In this document: in pieces, positions 10,701 to 24,001 of the stretch
Layout of the letters: each line of letters begins with the position of its first letter
How positions within the stretch are numbered: the first letter of the stretch is position 1
From: Liolophura sinensis
Lineage: Eukaryota > Mollusca > Polyplacophora > Chitonida > Chitonidae
Length of the DNA stretch: 43,213 nt
Direction: 5' to 3'
Assembly (NCBI RefSeq): GCF_032854445.1
Contig: NW_027018314.1
Location: 1-43,213, forward strand
Made by a program: the position numbers and the translations under genes
Notes under the pieces: model-generated
Seen by the model: only the letters and a program-made list of their open reading frames with translations
Databases searched by the model: none
What the model was told of the DNA's origin: nothing

Positions 10701-11699
10701 TAAATGATGATTCAATTGTGGCTACAGCCAAAAGTATTGGTCGGAGAGCAACGCGGTTTGCACAATTCAATTTTTCATCACAAAATACGTCGGATTAGCC
10801 TCTTACCAGCAGCATTGGAACATTTTTTTCCACTTTTGGATTTTTCCCTGGTCCTTTTGCTAATTGAAATCGGCTACATGTACTATGTACCATCGCGACT
10901 GGTCATTACTATATTCAACTTTTGATTATAAGTTATGTGCCCTTCGGTAGCCCAGAAGACGTCAAATCTTTGGGCCAAGCCCATTTAACTCACCCAGCAA
11001 ATGTCTTACTTCTAAGTCGAAGATAAACTCAATGTCTTTATCTACATGTAGGAAAACCACACCATTTTTAAATAAAAACCACAAGATACTTAATAGAGTC
11101 TGCTGTAAAAAGTACAATTGAACACTGACCCACATCAATAAGGTGCCAAAAGATGCGCAATTGGGCCAGGCATCTCCACCTGTTGAAAAATTGTAAATTT
11201 CCTTGGTTCCCATAGAGTAAGAGCCGTTGCTGGGCACGTGATTTTGACATAATTGATCATTCAATTGTGGCTACAGCCAAAAGTATTGGTCGGAGAGCAA
11301 CGCGGTTTGCACCATTCGATTTCTCGTCACAAAATACGTCGGATAAGCCTCTTAGCAGCAGCATTGGAACATTTATTCCACTTTTGGATTTTTCCCTGGT
11401 CCTTTTGCTAATTGAAATCGGCTACATGTACTATGTACCATCGCGACTGGTCATTACTATATTCAACTTTTGATTATAAGTTATGTGCCCTTCGGTAGCC
11501 CAGAAGACGTCAAATCTTTGGGCCAAGCCCATTTAACTCACCCAGCAAATGTCTTACTTCTAAGTCGAAGATAAACTCAATATCTTTATCTACATGTAGA
11601 AAAACCACACCATTTTTATATAAAAAACACAAGGTACCTGATACAGTCTGCTGTAAAAAGTACAATTGAACACTGACCCACATCAATAAGGTGCCAAAA

Positions 11700-13785
11700 G
11701 ATGCGCAATTGGGTCAGGCATCTCCAGTTGTTGAAAAATTGTAAATTTTCTTGGTTTCCATGGAGTAAGAGCCGTTGCTGGGCACGTGATTTTGACATAA
11801 ATGATGATTCAATTGTGGCTACAGCCAAAAGTATTGGTCGGAGAGCAACGCGGTTTGCACCATTCGATTTCTCGTCACAAAATACGTCGGATTAGCCTCT
11901 TACCAGCAGCATTGGAGCATTTTTCCACTTTTGGATTTTTGCCTGGTCCTTTTGCTAATTGAAATCGGCTACATGTACTATGTACCATCGCGACTGGTCA
12001 TTACTATATTCAACTTTTGATTATAAGTTATGTGCCCTTCGGTAGCCCAGAAGATGTCAAATCTTTGGGCCAAGCCCATTTAACTCACCCAGCAAATGTC
12101 TTACTTCTAAGTCGAAGATAAACTTAATCTCTTTATCTACATGTAGAAAAACCACACCATTTTTATATAAAAAACACAAGGTACTTGATACAGTCTGCTG
12201 TAAAAAGTACAATTGAACACTGACCCACATCAATAAGGTGCCAAAAGATGCGCAATTGGGTCAGGCATCTCCAGGGGTTGAAAAATTGGAAATTTCCTTG
12301 GTTTCCATGGAGTAAGAGCCGTTGCTGGGCACGTGATTTTGACATAAATGATGATTCAATTGTGGCTACAGCCAAAAGTATTGGTCGGAGAGCAACGCGG
12401 TTTGCACCATTCGATTTCTCGTCACAAAATACGTCGGATTAGCCTCTTACCAGCAGCATTGGAACATTTTTTCCACTTTTGAATTTTTGCCTGGTCCTTT
12501 TGCTAATCGAAATCGGCCACATGTACTATGTACCATCGCGACTGGTCATTACTACATTCAACTTTTGATTATAAGTTATGTGCCCTTCGGTAGCCCAGAA
12601 GATGTCAAATCTTTGGGCCAAGCCCATTTAACTCACCCAGCAAATGTCTTACTTCTAAGTCGAAGATAAACTTAATCTCTTTGTCTACATGTAGAAAAAC
12701 CACACCATTTTTATATTAAAAAACACAAGGTACTTGATACAGTCTGCTGTAAAAAGTACAATTGAACACTGACCCACATCAATAAGGTGCCAAAAGATGC
12801 GCAATTGGGTCAGGCATCTCCAGCTGTTGAAAAATTGCAAGTTTCCTTGGCTTCCATGGAGTAAGAGCCGTTGCTGGGCACGTGATTTTGACATAAATGA
12901 TGATTCAATTGTGGCTACAGCCAAAAGTATTGGTCGGAGAGCAACGAGGTTTGCAAAATTCGATTTCTCGTCACAAAATACGTCGGATTAGCCTCTTACC
13001 AGCAGCATTGGAACATTTTTTCCACTTTTGGATTTTTGCCTGGTCCTTTTGCTAATTGAAATCGGCTACATGTACTATGTACCATCGCGACTGGTCATTA
13101 CTATATTCAACTTTTGATTATAAGTTATGTGCCCTTCGGTAGCCCAGAAGACGTCAAATCTTTGGGCCAAGCCCATTTAACTCACCCAGCAAATGTCTTA
13201 CTTCTAAGTCGAAGATAAACTCAATGTCTTTATCTACATGTAGAAAAACCACACCATTTTTATATAAAAAACACAAGGTACTTGATACAGTCTGCTGTAA
13301 AAAGTACAATTGAACACTGACCCACATCAATAAGGTGTCAAAAGATGCGCAATTGGGTCAGGCATCTCCAGCTGTTGAAAAGTTGCAAATTTCCTTGGTT
13401 TCCATGGAGTAAGAGCCGTTGCTGGGCACGTGATTTTGACATAAATGATGATTCAATTGTGGCTACAGCCAAAAGTATTGGTCGGAGAGCAACGCGGTTT
13501 GCACCATTCGATTTCTCGTCACAAAATACGTCGGATTAGCCTCTTACCAACAGCATTGGAACATTTTTTCCACTTTTGGATTTTTGCCTGGTCCTTTTGC
13601 TAATTGAAATCGGCTACATGTACTATGTACCATCGCGACTGGTCATTACTACATTCAACTTTTGATTATAAGTTATGTGCCCTTCGGTAGCCCAGAAGAC
13701 GTCAAATCTTTGGGCCAAGCCCATTTAACTCACCCAGCAAATGTCTTACTTCTAAGTCGAAGATAAACTCAATGTCTTTATCTAC
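11700..13785 (+). repeat. Internal segmental duplication (12.3-kb offset), first copy
   Basis: This stretch of roughly four monomers matches 24002-26085 at an offset of 12,301-12,302 bp. Shared private variants are CCAGGGGTTG (12272, 24574), the TTTTTATATTAAAAA core, ACCAACAGC (13546, 25847) and CTACATTC (13649, 25950). I count about 15 differences, so it is older than the other duplications. The left edge is uncertain. The right edge is where an A-type core begins here but a B-type core continues in the partner. Confidence 0.7.
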
Positions 13786-13789
13786 ATGT

Positions 13790-14470
13790 AGAAAAACCAC
13801 ACCATTTTTAAAAAAACCACAAGATACTTAATAGAGTCTGCTGTAAAAAGTACAATTGAACACTGACCCACATCAATAAGGTGCCAAAAGATGCGCAATT
13901 GGGCCAGGCATCTCCAGGTGTTGAAAAATTGTAAACTTCTTGGTTTCCATGGAGTAAGAGCCGTTGCTGGCACGTGATTTTGACATAAATGATGATTCAA
14001 TTGTGGCTACAGCCAAAAGTATTGGTCGGAGAGCAACGCGGTTTGCACCATTCGATTTCTCGTCACAAAATACGTCGGATTAACGTCTTACCAGCAGCAT
14101 TGGAACATTTTTTCCACTTTTGGATTTTTCCCTGGTCCTTTTGCTAATTGAAATCGGCTACATGTACTATGTACCATCGCGACTGGTCATTACTACATTC
14201 AACTTTTGATTATAAGTTATGTGCCCTTCGGTAGCCCAGAAGATGTCAAATCTTTGGGCAAGCCCATTTAACTCACCCAGCAAATGTCTTACTTCTAAGT
14301 CGAAGATAAACTCAATGTCTTTATCTACATGTAGAAAAACCACACCATTTTTATATAAAAACACAAGGTACTTGATACAGTCTGCTGTAAAAAATACAAT
14401 GAACACTGACCCACATCAATAAGGTGTCAAAAGATGCGCAATTGGGTCAGGCATCTCCAGCTGTTTGAAA
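13790..14470 (+). other. Indel-rich degraded stretch across monomers 25-26
   Basis: Many private small changes fall within under 700 bp. They include a shortened TTTTTAAAAAAACC run near 13806, GTAAACTTCTTGG near 13931, GCTGGCACG near 13967, ATTAACGTC near 14079, TTTGGGCAAGCC near 14253, TATAAAAACAC near 14353, ACAATGAAC near 14396 and CTGTTTGAAA near 14461. The other 72 monomers have nothing like this density, apart from a milder cluster near 6.0-7.0 kb. It is either a locally decaying pair of monomers or poor consensus in the assembly. The second higher-order copy does not reach far enough to decide. Confidence 0.7.
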
Positions 14471-15459
14471 AATTGCAAATTTCCTTGGTTTCCATGGAGT
14501 AAGAGCCGTTGCTGGGCACGTGATTTTGACATAAATGATCATTCAATTGTGGCTACAGCCAAAAGTATTGGTCGGAGAGCAACGCGGTTTGCACCATTCG
14601 ATTTCTCGTCACAAAATACGTCGGATTAGCCTCTTACCAGCAGCATTGGAACATTTTTTCCACTTTTGGATTTTTGCCTGGTCCTTTTGCTAATTGAAAT
14701 CGGCTACATGTACTATGTACCATCGCGACTGGTCATTACTATATTCAACTTTTGATTATAAGTTATGTGCCCTTCGGTAGCCCAGAAGACGTCAAATCTT
14801 TGGGCCAAGCCCATTTAACTCACCCAGCAAATGTCTTACTTCTAAGTCGAAGATAAACTTAATCTCTTTGTCTACATGTAGAAAAACCACACCATTTTTA
14901 TATAAAAAACACAAGGTACTTGATACAGTCTGCTGTAAAAAGTACAATTGAACACTGACCCACATCAATAAGGTGCCAAAAGATGCGCAATTGGGCCAGG
15001 CATCTCCAGGTGTTGAAAAATTGTAAATTTCCTTGGTTTCCATGGAGTAAAAGCCGTTGCTGGGCACGTGATTTTGACATAAATGATGATTCAATTGTGG
15101 CTATAGCCAAAAGTATTGGTCGGAGAGCAACGCGGTTTGCACCATTCGATTTCTCGTCACAAAATACGTCGGATTAGCCTCTTACCAGCAGCATTGGAGC
15201 ATTTTTCCACTTTTGGATTTTTGCCTGGTCCTTTTGCTAATTGAAATCGGCTACATGTACTGTGTACCATCGCGACTGGTCATTAGTATATTCAACTTTT
15301 GATTATAAGTTATGTGCCCTTCGGTAGCCCAGAAGACGTCAAATCTTTGGACCAAGCCCATTTAACTCACCCAGCAAATGTCTTACTTCTAAGTCGAAGA
15401 TAAACTCAATGTCTTTATCTACATGTAGAAAAACCACACCATTTTTATATAAAAAACAC

Positions 15460-15825
15460 CGTGGCCTTTGGCAGGGTGAATGCAATTTGCAGGTCCGTAA
15501 TAAACTGCATGCTATTCATCCGGTCATTGGCTATAATTCATATACATTTGATATGTCTCGTAGAGACCAAGTCGTTTTAACCAGATGCCGTATTGGACAT
15601 TCTCATCTGACACACAATTTCATCTTGGATGGGAGCAGTGCTCCCGAGTGTGTTGGATGTGATGCTCAATATGGCATCAAACATATTCTGGTTGACTGTG
15701 TAGACTTTGCCCATGTTCGGCAGAGATTCTACACAGTCAACTCTATATATGATTTATTTGACAACATCGCTGGCGATGTTGTCATAAATTATTTGAAGGC
15801 CATTGGCCTATATCATAAAATATAA
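15460..15825 (+). pseudogene. Retrotransposon ORF2 C-terminal remnant, insert 2
   Basis: The 121-codon remnant is identical in protein sequence to the one in insert 1, including IAGD near the end and the CCHC knuckle. The open frame extends upstream to a satellite ATG at 15409. Downstream differences from insert 1 lie only in the untranslated part. With this few changes, identity is expected from recent common origin by satellite amplification and does not by itself show selection on the protein. Confidence 0.83.
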
Positions 15826-16075
15826 ATTTTAATTCTCATAAATATCTATAGATAAACAGTTATATACATTTATGCATGTACTCTAACCCTGGTTTTCGAG
15901 TTTTAAATCTTATTTTTCGTTTATTCGTTTTTTATCACGTCTGTACTTTTTGTTTTACTTTTGGGTGTTCATATTATCATATCGAAAACCTTAACCGTCT
16001 CTTGCTTTCACCTTGTTCTCGCCACGGTATGGCTGAAATATTGCCGATGTGGCGTTAAGCCATAATCATTCATTC
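15460..16075 (+). mobile_element. 5'-truncated non-LTR retrotransposon 3' end, insert 2
   Basis: This 616-bp insert has the same boundaries, orientation and place in the monomer as insert 1. It is the most distinct lineage in the untranslated part: TTATTCGTTTTTTATCAC near 15919 in place of TTATTCGATTTTAATCAC, an extra G in TTTTGGGTGTTC near 15960, and the tail AATCATTCATTC. Flanking duplications are at 15441-15459 and 16076-16092. Confidence 0.9.
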
Positions 16076-19000
16076 ATTTTTATAAAAAACACAAGGTACT
16101 TGATACAGTCTGCTGTAAAAAGTACAATTGAACACTGACCCACATCAATAAGGTGCCAAAAGATGCGCAATTGGGCCAGGCATCTCCAGCTGTTGAAAAA
16201 TTGTAAATTTCCTTGGTTTCCATGGAGTAAGAGCCGTTGCTGGGCACGTGATTTTGACATAAATGATGATTCAATTGTGGCTACAGCCAAAAGTATTGGT
16301 CGGAGAGCAACGCGGTTTGCACCATTCGATTTCTCGTCACAAAATACGTCGGATTAGCCTCTTACCAGCAGCATTGGAGCATTTTTTCCACTTTTGGATT
16401 TTTGCCTGGTCCTTTTGCTAATTGAAATCGGCTACATGTACTATGTACCATCGCGACTGGTCATTACTATATTCAACTTTTGATTATAAGTTATGTGCCC
16501 TTCGGTAGACCAGAAGACGTCAAATCTTTGGGCCAAGCCCATTTAACTCACCCAGCAAATGTCTTACTTCTAAGTCGAAGATAAACTTAATGTCTTTATC
16601 TACATGTAGAAAAACCACACCATTTTTATATAAAAAACACAAGGTACTTGATACAGTCTGCTGTAAAAAGTACAATTGAACACTGACCCACATCAATAAG
16701 GTGTCAAAAGATGCGCAATTGGGTCAGGCATCTCCAGCTGTTGAAAAATTGCAAATTTCCTTGGTTTGCATGGAGTAAGAGCCGTTGCTGGGCACGTGAT
16801 TTTGACATAAATGATGATTCAATTGTGGCTACAGCCAAAAGTATTGGTCGGAGAGCAACGCGGTTTGCACCATTCGATTTCTCGTCACAAAATACGTCGG
16901 ATTAGCCTCTTACCAGCAGCATTGGAACATTTTTTCCACTTTTGGATTTTTCCCTGTTCCTTTTGCTAATTGAAATCGGCTACATGTACTATGTACCATC
17001 GCGACTGGTCATTACTATATTCAACATTTGATTATAAGTTATGTGCCCTTCGGTAGCCCAGAAGACGTCAAATCTTTGGGCCAAGCCCATTTAACTCACC
17101 CAGCAAATGTCTTACTTCTAAGTCGAAGATAAACTCAATGTATTTATCTACATGTAGAAAAACCACACCATTTTTAAATAAAAACCACAAGATACTTGAT
17201 ACAGTCTGCTGTAAAAAGTACAATTGAACACTGACCCACATCAATAAGGTGCCAAAAGATGCGCAATTGGGCCAGGCATCTCCAGGTGTTGAAAAATTGT
17301 AAATTTCCTTGGTTTCCATGGAGTAAGAGCCGTTGCTGGGCACGTGATTTTGACATAATTGATGATTCAATTGTGGCTACAGCAAAAAGTATTGGTCGGA
17401 GAGCAACGCGGTTTGCACCATTCGATTTCTCGTCACAAAATACGTCGGATTAGCCTCTTACCAGCAGCATTGGAGCATTTTTTCCACTTTTGGATTTTTC
17501 CCTGGTCCTGTTGCTAATTGAAATCGGCTACATGTACTATGTACCATCGCGACTGGTCATTACTATATTCAACTTTTGATTATAAGTTATGTGCCCTTCG
17601 GTAGCCCAGAAGACGTCAAATCTTTGGGCCAAGCCCATTTAACTCACCCAGCAAATGTCTTACTTCTAAGTCGAAGATAAACTCAATGTCTTTATCTACA
17701 TGTAGAAAAACCACACCATTTTTAAATAAAAACCACAAAATACTTGATACAGTCTGCTGTAAAAAGTACAATTGAACACTGACCCACATCAATAAGGTGC
17801 CAAAAGATGCGCAATTGGGCCAGGCATCTCCAGGTGTTGAAAAATTGTAAATTTCCTTGGTTTCAATGGAGTAAGAGCCGTTGCTGGGCACGTGATTTTG
17901 ACATAAATGATGATTCAATTGTGGCTACAGCCAAAAGTATTGGTCGGAGAGCAACGCGGTTTGCACCATTCAATTTGTAATCACAAAATACGTCGGATTA
18001 GCCTATTACCAGCAGCATTGGAACATTTTTTCCACTTTTGGATTTTTGCCTGGTCTTTTTGCTAATTGAAATCGGCTACATGTACTATGTACCATCGCGA
18101 CTGGTCATTACTATATTCAACTTTTGATTATAAGTTATGTGCCCTTCGGTAGCCCAGAAGATGTCAAATCTTTGGGCCAAGCCCATTTAACTCACCCAGC
18201 AAATGTCTTACTTCTAAGTCGAAGATAAACTTAATCTCTTTGTCTACATGTAGAAAAACCACACCATTTTTATATAAAAAACACAAGGTATTTGATACAG
18301 TCTGCTGTAAAAAGTACAATTGAACACTGACCCACATCAATAAGGTGCCAAAAGATGCGCAATTGGGTCAGGCATCTCCAGGTGTTGAAAAATTGCAAAT
18401 TTCCTTGGCTTCCATGGAGTAAGAGCCGTTGCTGGGCACGTGATTTTGACATAAATGATGATTCAATTGTGGCTACAGCCAAAAGTATTGGTCGGAGAGC
18501 AACGCGGTTTGCAAAATTCGATTTCTCGTCACAAAATACGTCGGATTTGCCTCTTACCAGCAGCATTGGAACATTTTTTCCACTTTTGGATTTTTCCCTG
18601 GTCCTTTTGCTAATTGAAATCGGCTACATGTACTATGTACCATCGCGACTGGTCATTACTATATTCAACTTTTGATTATAAGTTATGTGCCCTTCGGTAG
18701 CCCAGAAGACGTCAAATCTTTGGGCCAAGCCCATTTAACTCACCCAGCAAATGTCTTACTTCTAAGTCGAAGATAAACTCAATGTCTTTATCTACATGTA
18801 GAAAAACCACACCATTTTTATATAAAAAACACAAGGTACTTGATACAGTCTGCTGTAAAAAGTACAATTGAACACTGACCCACATCAATAAGGTGTCAAA
18901 AGATGCGCAATTGGGTCAGGCATCTCCAGCTGTTGAAAAATTGGAAATTTCCTTGGTTTCCATGGAGTAAGAGCCGTTGCTGGGCACGTGATTTTGACAT

Positions 19001-19928
19001 AAATGATGATTCAATTGTGGCTGCAGCCAAAAGTATTGGTCGGAGAGCAACGCGGTTTGCACCATTCGATTTTTCGTCACAAAATACGTCGGATTAGCCT
19101 CTTACCAGCAGCATTGGAACATTTTTTCCACTTTTGGATTTTTGCCTGGTCCTTTTGCTAATTGAAATCGGCTACATGTACTATGTACCATCGCGAGTGG
19201 TCATTACTATATTCAACTTTTGATTATAAGTTATGTGCCCTTCGGTAGCCCAGAAGACGTCAAATCTTTGGGCCAAGCCCATTTAACTCACCCAGCAAAT
19301 GTCTTACTTCTAAGTCGAAGATAAACTCAATGTCTTAATCTACATGTAGAAAAACCACACCATTTTTAAATAAAAACCACAAGATACTTAATAGAGTCTG
19401 CTGTAAAAAGTACAATTGAACACTGACCCACATCAATAAGGTGCCAAAAGATGCGCAATTAGGCCAGGCATCTCCAGGTGTTGAAAAATTGTAAATTTCC
19501 TTGGTTTCCATGGAGTAAGAGCCGTTGCTGGGCACGTGATTTTGACATAAATGATGATTCAATTGTGGCTATAGCCAAAAGTATTGGTCGGAGAGCAACG
19601 CGGTTTGCACCATTCGATTTCTCGTCACAAAATACGTCGGATTAGCCTCTTACCAGCAGCATTGGAGCATTTTTTCCACTTTTGGATTTTTGCCTGGTCC
19701 TTTTGCTAATTGAAATCGGCTACATGTACTATGTACCGTCGCGACTGGTCATTACTATATTCAACTTTTGATTATAAGTTATGTGCCCTTCGGTAGCCCA
19801 GAAGACGTCAAATCTTTGGGCCAAGCCCATTTAACTCACCCAGCAAATGTCTTACTTCTAAGTCGAAGATAAACTCAATGTCTTTATCTATATGTAGAAA
19901 AACCACACCATTTTTATATAAAAAACAC
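16076..19928 (+). repeat. Satellite block C: monomers 28-34 and left part of 35
   Basis: Anchors are 16163, 16711, 17259, 17807, 18355, 18903 and 19451. Monomers 30, 31 and 34 are A-type. Monomer 31 carries the odd variant CAATTTGTAATCAC near 17970. Monomer 32 has lost the usual TAG (GGATTTGCC near 18543), so its plus-strand frame runs to 106 codons. No gene is seen here. Confidence 0.94.
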
Positions 19929-20294
19929 CGTGGCCTTTGGCAGGGTGAATGCAATTTGCAGGTCCGTAATAAACTGCATGCTATTCATCCGGTCATTGGC
20001 TATAATTCATATACATTTGATATGTCTCGTAGAGACCAAGTCGTTTTAACCAGATGCCGTATTGGACATTCTCATCTGACACACAATTTCATCTTGGATG
20101 GGAGCAGTGCTCCCGAGTGTGTTGGATGTGATGCTCAATATGGCATCAAACATATTCTGGTTGACTGTGTAGACTTTGCCCATGTTCGGCAGAGATTCTA
20201 CACAGTCAACTCTATATATGATTTATTTGACAACATCTCTGGCGATGTTGTCATAAATTATTTGAAGGCCATTGGCCTATATCATAAAATATAA
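19929..20294 (+). pseudogene. Retrotransposon ORF2 C-terminal remnant, insert 3
   Basis: This 121-codon fragment keeps the LTRCRIGH motif and all four CCHC ligands. It differs from inserts 1, 2 and 5 by one residue, serine for alanine at position 121 of the 138-residue frame. That frame begins in satellite sequence at 19878. It is not functional alone because every catalytic domain is missing. Confidence 0.83.
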
Positions 20295-20543
20295 ATTTTA
20301 ATTCTCATAAATATCTATAGATAAACAGTTATATACATTTATGCATGTACTCTAACCCTGGTTTTCGAGTTTTAAATCTTATTTTTCGTTTATTCGATTT
20401 TAATCACGTCTGTACTTTTTGTTTTACTTTTGGTGTTCATATTATCATATCGAAAACCTTAACCGTCTCTTGCTTTCACCTTGTTCTCGCCACGGTATGG
20501 CTGAAATATTGCCGATGTGGCGTTAAGCCATAATCATTCATTC
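19929..20543 (+). mobile_element. 5'-truncated non-LTR retrotransposon 3' end, insert 3
   Basis: This 615-bp insert has the same junctions as insert 1. Its lineage markers are serine in place of alanine near the end of the coding remnant (ACATCTCTGGCG near 20232) and the tail AATCATTCATTC. The satellite leader just upstream carries CTATATGTAGA, which gives isoleucine at residue 5 of the open frame. Flanking duplications are at 19910-19928 and 20544-20560. Confidence 0.9.
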
Positions 20544-22204
20544 ATTTTTATAAAAAACACAAGGTACTTGATACAGTCTGCTGTAAAAAGTACAATTGAA
20601 CACTGACCCACATCAATAAGGTGCCAAAAGATGCGCAATTGGGTCAGGCATCTCCAGCTGTTGAAAAATTGGAAATTTCCTTGGTTTCCATGGAGTAAGA
20701 GCCGTTGCTGGGCACGTGATTTTGACATAAATGATGATTCAATTGTGGCTACAGCCAAAAGTATTGGTCGGAGAGCAACGCAGTTTGCACCATTGGATTT
20801 CTCGTCACAAAATACGTCGGATTAGCCTCTTACCAGCAGCATTGGAACATTTTTTCCACTTTTGGATTTTTCCCTGGTCCTTTTGCTAATTGAAATCGGC
20901 TACATGTACTATGTACCATCGCGACTGGTCATTACTATATTCAACTTTTGATTATAAGTTATGTGCCCTTCGGTAGCCCAGAAGACGTCAAATCTTTGGG
21001 CCAAGCCCATTTAACTCACCCAGCAAATGTCTTACTTCTAAGTCGAAGACAAACTCAATGTCTTTATCTACATGTAGAAAAACCACACCATTTTAATATA
21101 AAAAACACAAGGTACTTGATACAGTCTGCTGTAAAAAGTACAATTGAACACTGACCCACATCAATAAGGTGCCAAAAGATGCGCAATTGGGTCAGGCATC
21201 TCCAGGTGTTGAAAAATTGCAAATTTCCTTGGCTTCCATGGAGTAAGAGCCGTTGCTGGGCACGTGATTTTGACATAAATGATGATTCAATTGTGGCTAC
21301 AGCCAAAAGTATTGGTCGGAGAGCAACGCGGTTTGCAAAATTCGATTTCTCGTCACAAAATACGTCGGATTAGCCTCTTACCAGCAGCATTGGAGCATTT
21401 TTTCCACTTTTGGATTTTTGCCTGGTCCTTTTGCTAATTGAAATCGGCTACACGTACTATCTACCATCGCGACTGGTCATTAATATATTCAACTTTTGAT
21501 TATAAGTTATGTGCCCTTCGGTAGCCCAGAAGACGTCAAATCTTTGGGCCAAGCCCATTTAACTCACCCAGCAAATGTCTTACTTCTAAGTCGAAGATAA
21601 ACTCAATGTCTTTATCTACATGTAGGAAAACCACACCATTTTTATATAAAAACCACAAGATACTTAATAGAGTCTGCTGTAAAAAGTACAATTGAACACT
21701 GACCCACATCAATAAGGTGCCAAAAGATGCGCAATTGGGCCAGGCATCTCCAGTTGTTGAAAAATTGTAAATTTTCTTGGTTTCCATGGAGTAAGAGCCG
21801 TTGCTGGGCACGTGATTTTGACATAAATGATGATTCAATTGTGGCTACAGCCAAAAGTATTGGTCGGAGAGCAACGCGGTTTGAACCATTCGATTTCTCG
21901 TCACAAAATACGTCGGATTAGCCTCTTACCAGCAGCATTGGAGCATTTTTTCCACTTTTGGATTTTTGCCTGGTCCTTTTGCTAATTGAAATCGGCTACA
22001 TGTACTATGTACCGTCGCGACTGGTCATTACTATATTCAACTTTTGATTATAAGTTATGTGCCCTTCGGTAGCCCAGAAGACGTCAAATCTTTGGGCCAA
22101 GCCCATTTAACTCACCCAGCAAATGTCTTACTTCTAAGTCGAAGATAAACTCAATGTCTTTATCTATATGTAGAAAAACCACACCATTTTTATATAAAAA
22201 ACAC
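20544..22204 (+). repeat. Satellite block D: monomers 35-37 and left part of 38
   Basis: Anchors are 20631, 21179 and 21727. Monomer 37 is a hybrid core: it has ATATAAAAACCACAAGATACTTAATAG, joining a B-type left part to an A-type right part. Monomer 36 ends with CACGTACTATCTACC in place of CATGTACTATGTACC. Confidence 0.94.
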
Positions 22205-22570
22205 CGTGGCCTTTGGCAGGGTGAATGCAATTTGCAGGTCCGTAATAAACTGCATGCTATTCATCCGGTCATTGGCTATAATTCATATACATTTGATATG
22301 TCTCGTAGAGACCAAGTCGTTTTAACCAGATGCCGTATTGGACATTCTCATCTGACACACAATTTCATCTTGGATGGGAGCAGTGCTCCCGAGTGTGTTG
22401 GATGTGATGCTCAATATGGCATCAAACATATTCTGGTTGACTGTGTAGACTTTGCCCATGTTCGGCAGAGATTCTACACAGTCAACTCTATATATGATTT
22501 ATTTGACAACATCTCTGGCGATGTTGTCATAAATTATTTGAAGGCCATTGGCCTATATCATAAAATATAA
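22205..22570 (+). pseudogene. Retrotransposon ORF2 C-terminal remnant, insert 4
   Basis: It has the same 121-codon remnant as insert 3, with the serine variant and the frame extending upstream to 22154. It is a direct product of the 2,276-bp duplication and adds no independent evidence of function. Confidence 0.83.
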
Positions 22571-22819
22571 ATTTTAATTCTCATAAATATCTATAGATAA
22601 ACAGTTATATACATTTATGCATGTACTCTAACCCTGGTTTTCGAGTTTTAAATCTTATTTTTCGTTTATTCGATTTTAATCACGTCTGTACTTTTTGTTT
22701 TACTTTTGGTGTTCATATTATCATATCGAAAACCTTAACCGTCTCTTGCTTTCACCTTGTTCTCGCCACGGTATGGCTGAAATATTGCCGATGTGGCGTT
22801 AAGCCATAATCATTCATTC
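22205..22819 (+). mobile_element. 5'-truncated non-LTR retrotransposon 3' end, insert 4
   Basis: I see no difference between this insert and insert 3, as expected because both lie in the 2,276-bp tandem duplication. The flanking duplications are at 22186-22204 and 22820-22836. It is a copy made by segmental duplication, not a fresh transposition. Confidence 0.9.
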
Positions 22820-24001
22820 ATTTTTATAAAAAACACAAGGTACTTGATACAGTCTGCTGTAAAAAGTACAATTGAACACTGACCCACATCAATAAGGTGC
22901 CAAAAGATGCGCAATTGGGTCAGGCATCTCCAGCTGTTGAAAAATTGGAAATTTCCTTGGTTTCCATGGAGTAAGAGCCGTTGCTGGGCACGTGATTTTG
23001 ACATAAATGATGATTCAATTGTGGCTACAGCCAAAAGTATTGGTCGGAGAGCAACGCAGTTTGCACCATTGGATTTCTCGTCACAAAATACGTCGGATTA
23101 GCCTCTTACCAGCAGCATTGGAACATTTTTTCCACTTTTGGATTTTTCCCTGGTCCTTTTGCTAATTGAAATCGGCTACATGTACTATGTACCATCGCGA
23201 CTGGTCATTACTATATTCAACTTTTGATTATAAGTTATGTGCCCTTCGGTAGCCCAGAAGACGTCAAATCTTTGGGCCAAGCCCATTTAACTCACCCAGC
23301 AAATGTCTTACTTCTAAGTCGAAGACAAACTCAATGTCTTTATCTACATGTAGAAAAACCACACCATTTTAATATAAAAAACACAAGGTACTTGATACAG
23401 TCTGCTGTAAAAAGTACAATTGAACACTGACCCACATCAATAAGGTGCCAAAAGATGCGCAATTGGGTCAGGCATCTCCAGGTGTTGAAAAATTGCAAAT
23501 TTCCTTGGCTTCCATGGAGTAAGAGCCGTTGCTGGGCACGTGATTTTGACATAAATGATGATTCAATTGTGGCTACAGCCAAAAGTATTGGTCGGAGAGC
23601 AACGCGGTTTGCAAAATTCGATTTCTCGTCACAAAATACGTCGGATTAGCCTCTTACCAGCAGCATTGGAGCATTTTTTCCACTTTTGGATGTTTGCCTG
23701 GTCCTTTTGCTAATTGAAATCGGCTACACGTACTATCTACCATCGCGACTGGTCATTAATATATTCAACTTTTGATTATAAGTTATGTGCCCTTCGGTAG
23801 CCCAGAAGACGTCAAATCTTTGGGCCAAGCCCATTTAACTCACCCAGCAAATGTCTTACTTCTAAGTCGAAGATAAACTCAATGTCTTTATCTACATGTA
23901 GGAAAACCACACCATTTTTATATAAAAACCACAAGATACTTAATAGAGTCTGCTGTAAAAAGTACAATTGAACACTGACCCACATCAATAAGGTGCCAAA
24001 A

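Larger units (their letters stand above)
7778..15459 (+). repeat. Satellite block B: monomers 14-27 and left part of 28
   Basis: Anchors are 7865, 8413, 8961, 9508, 10056, 10604, 11153, 11701, 12248, 12797, 13345, 13891, 14434 and 14983. A-type cores occur in monomers 19, 20 and 25. Monomer 15 has the variant ATTTTAATATAAAA, shared with monomers 36, 39 and 65. Monomer 22 has CCAGGGGTTG, shared with 41 and 72. Monomers 25 and 26 contain a cluster of small indels. No gene is seen in this stretch. Confidence 0.94.
19610..21885 (+). repeat. 2,276-bp tandem segmental duplication, first copy
   Basis: This segment holds the end of monomer 34, insert-bearing monomer 35, monomer 36 and most of monomer 37. 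It repeats directly at a 2,276-bp offset. I found one substitution between the copies (T at 21416, G at 23692). The left breakpoint lies in shared sequence after 19608, where GCACCATTCG differs from GAACCATTCG at the equivalent place. Shared private variants include CTATATGTAGA, CACGTACTATCTACC and CATTAATATATTC. Confidence 0.93.
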
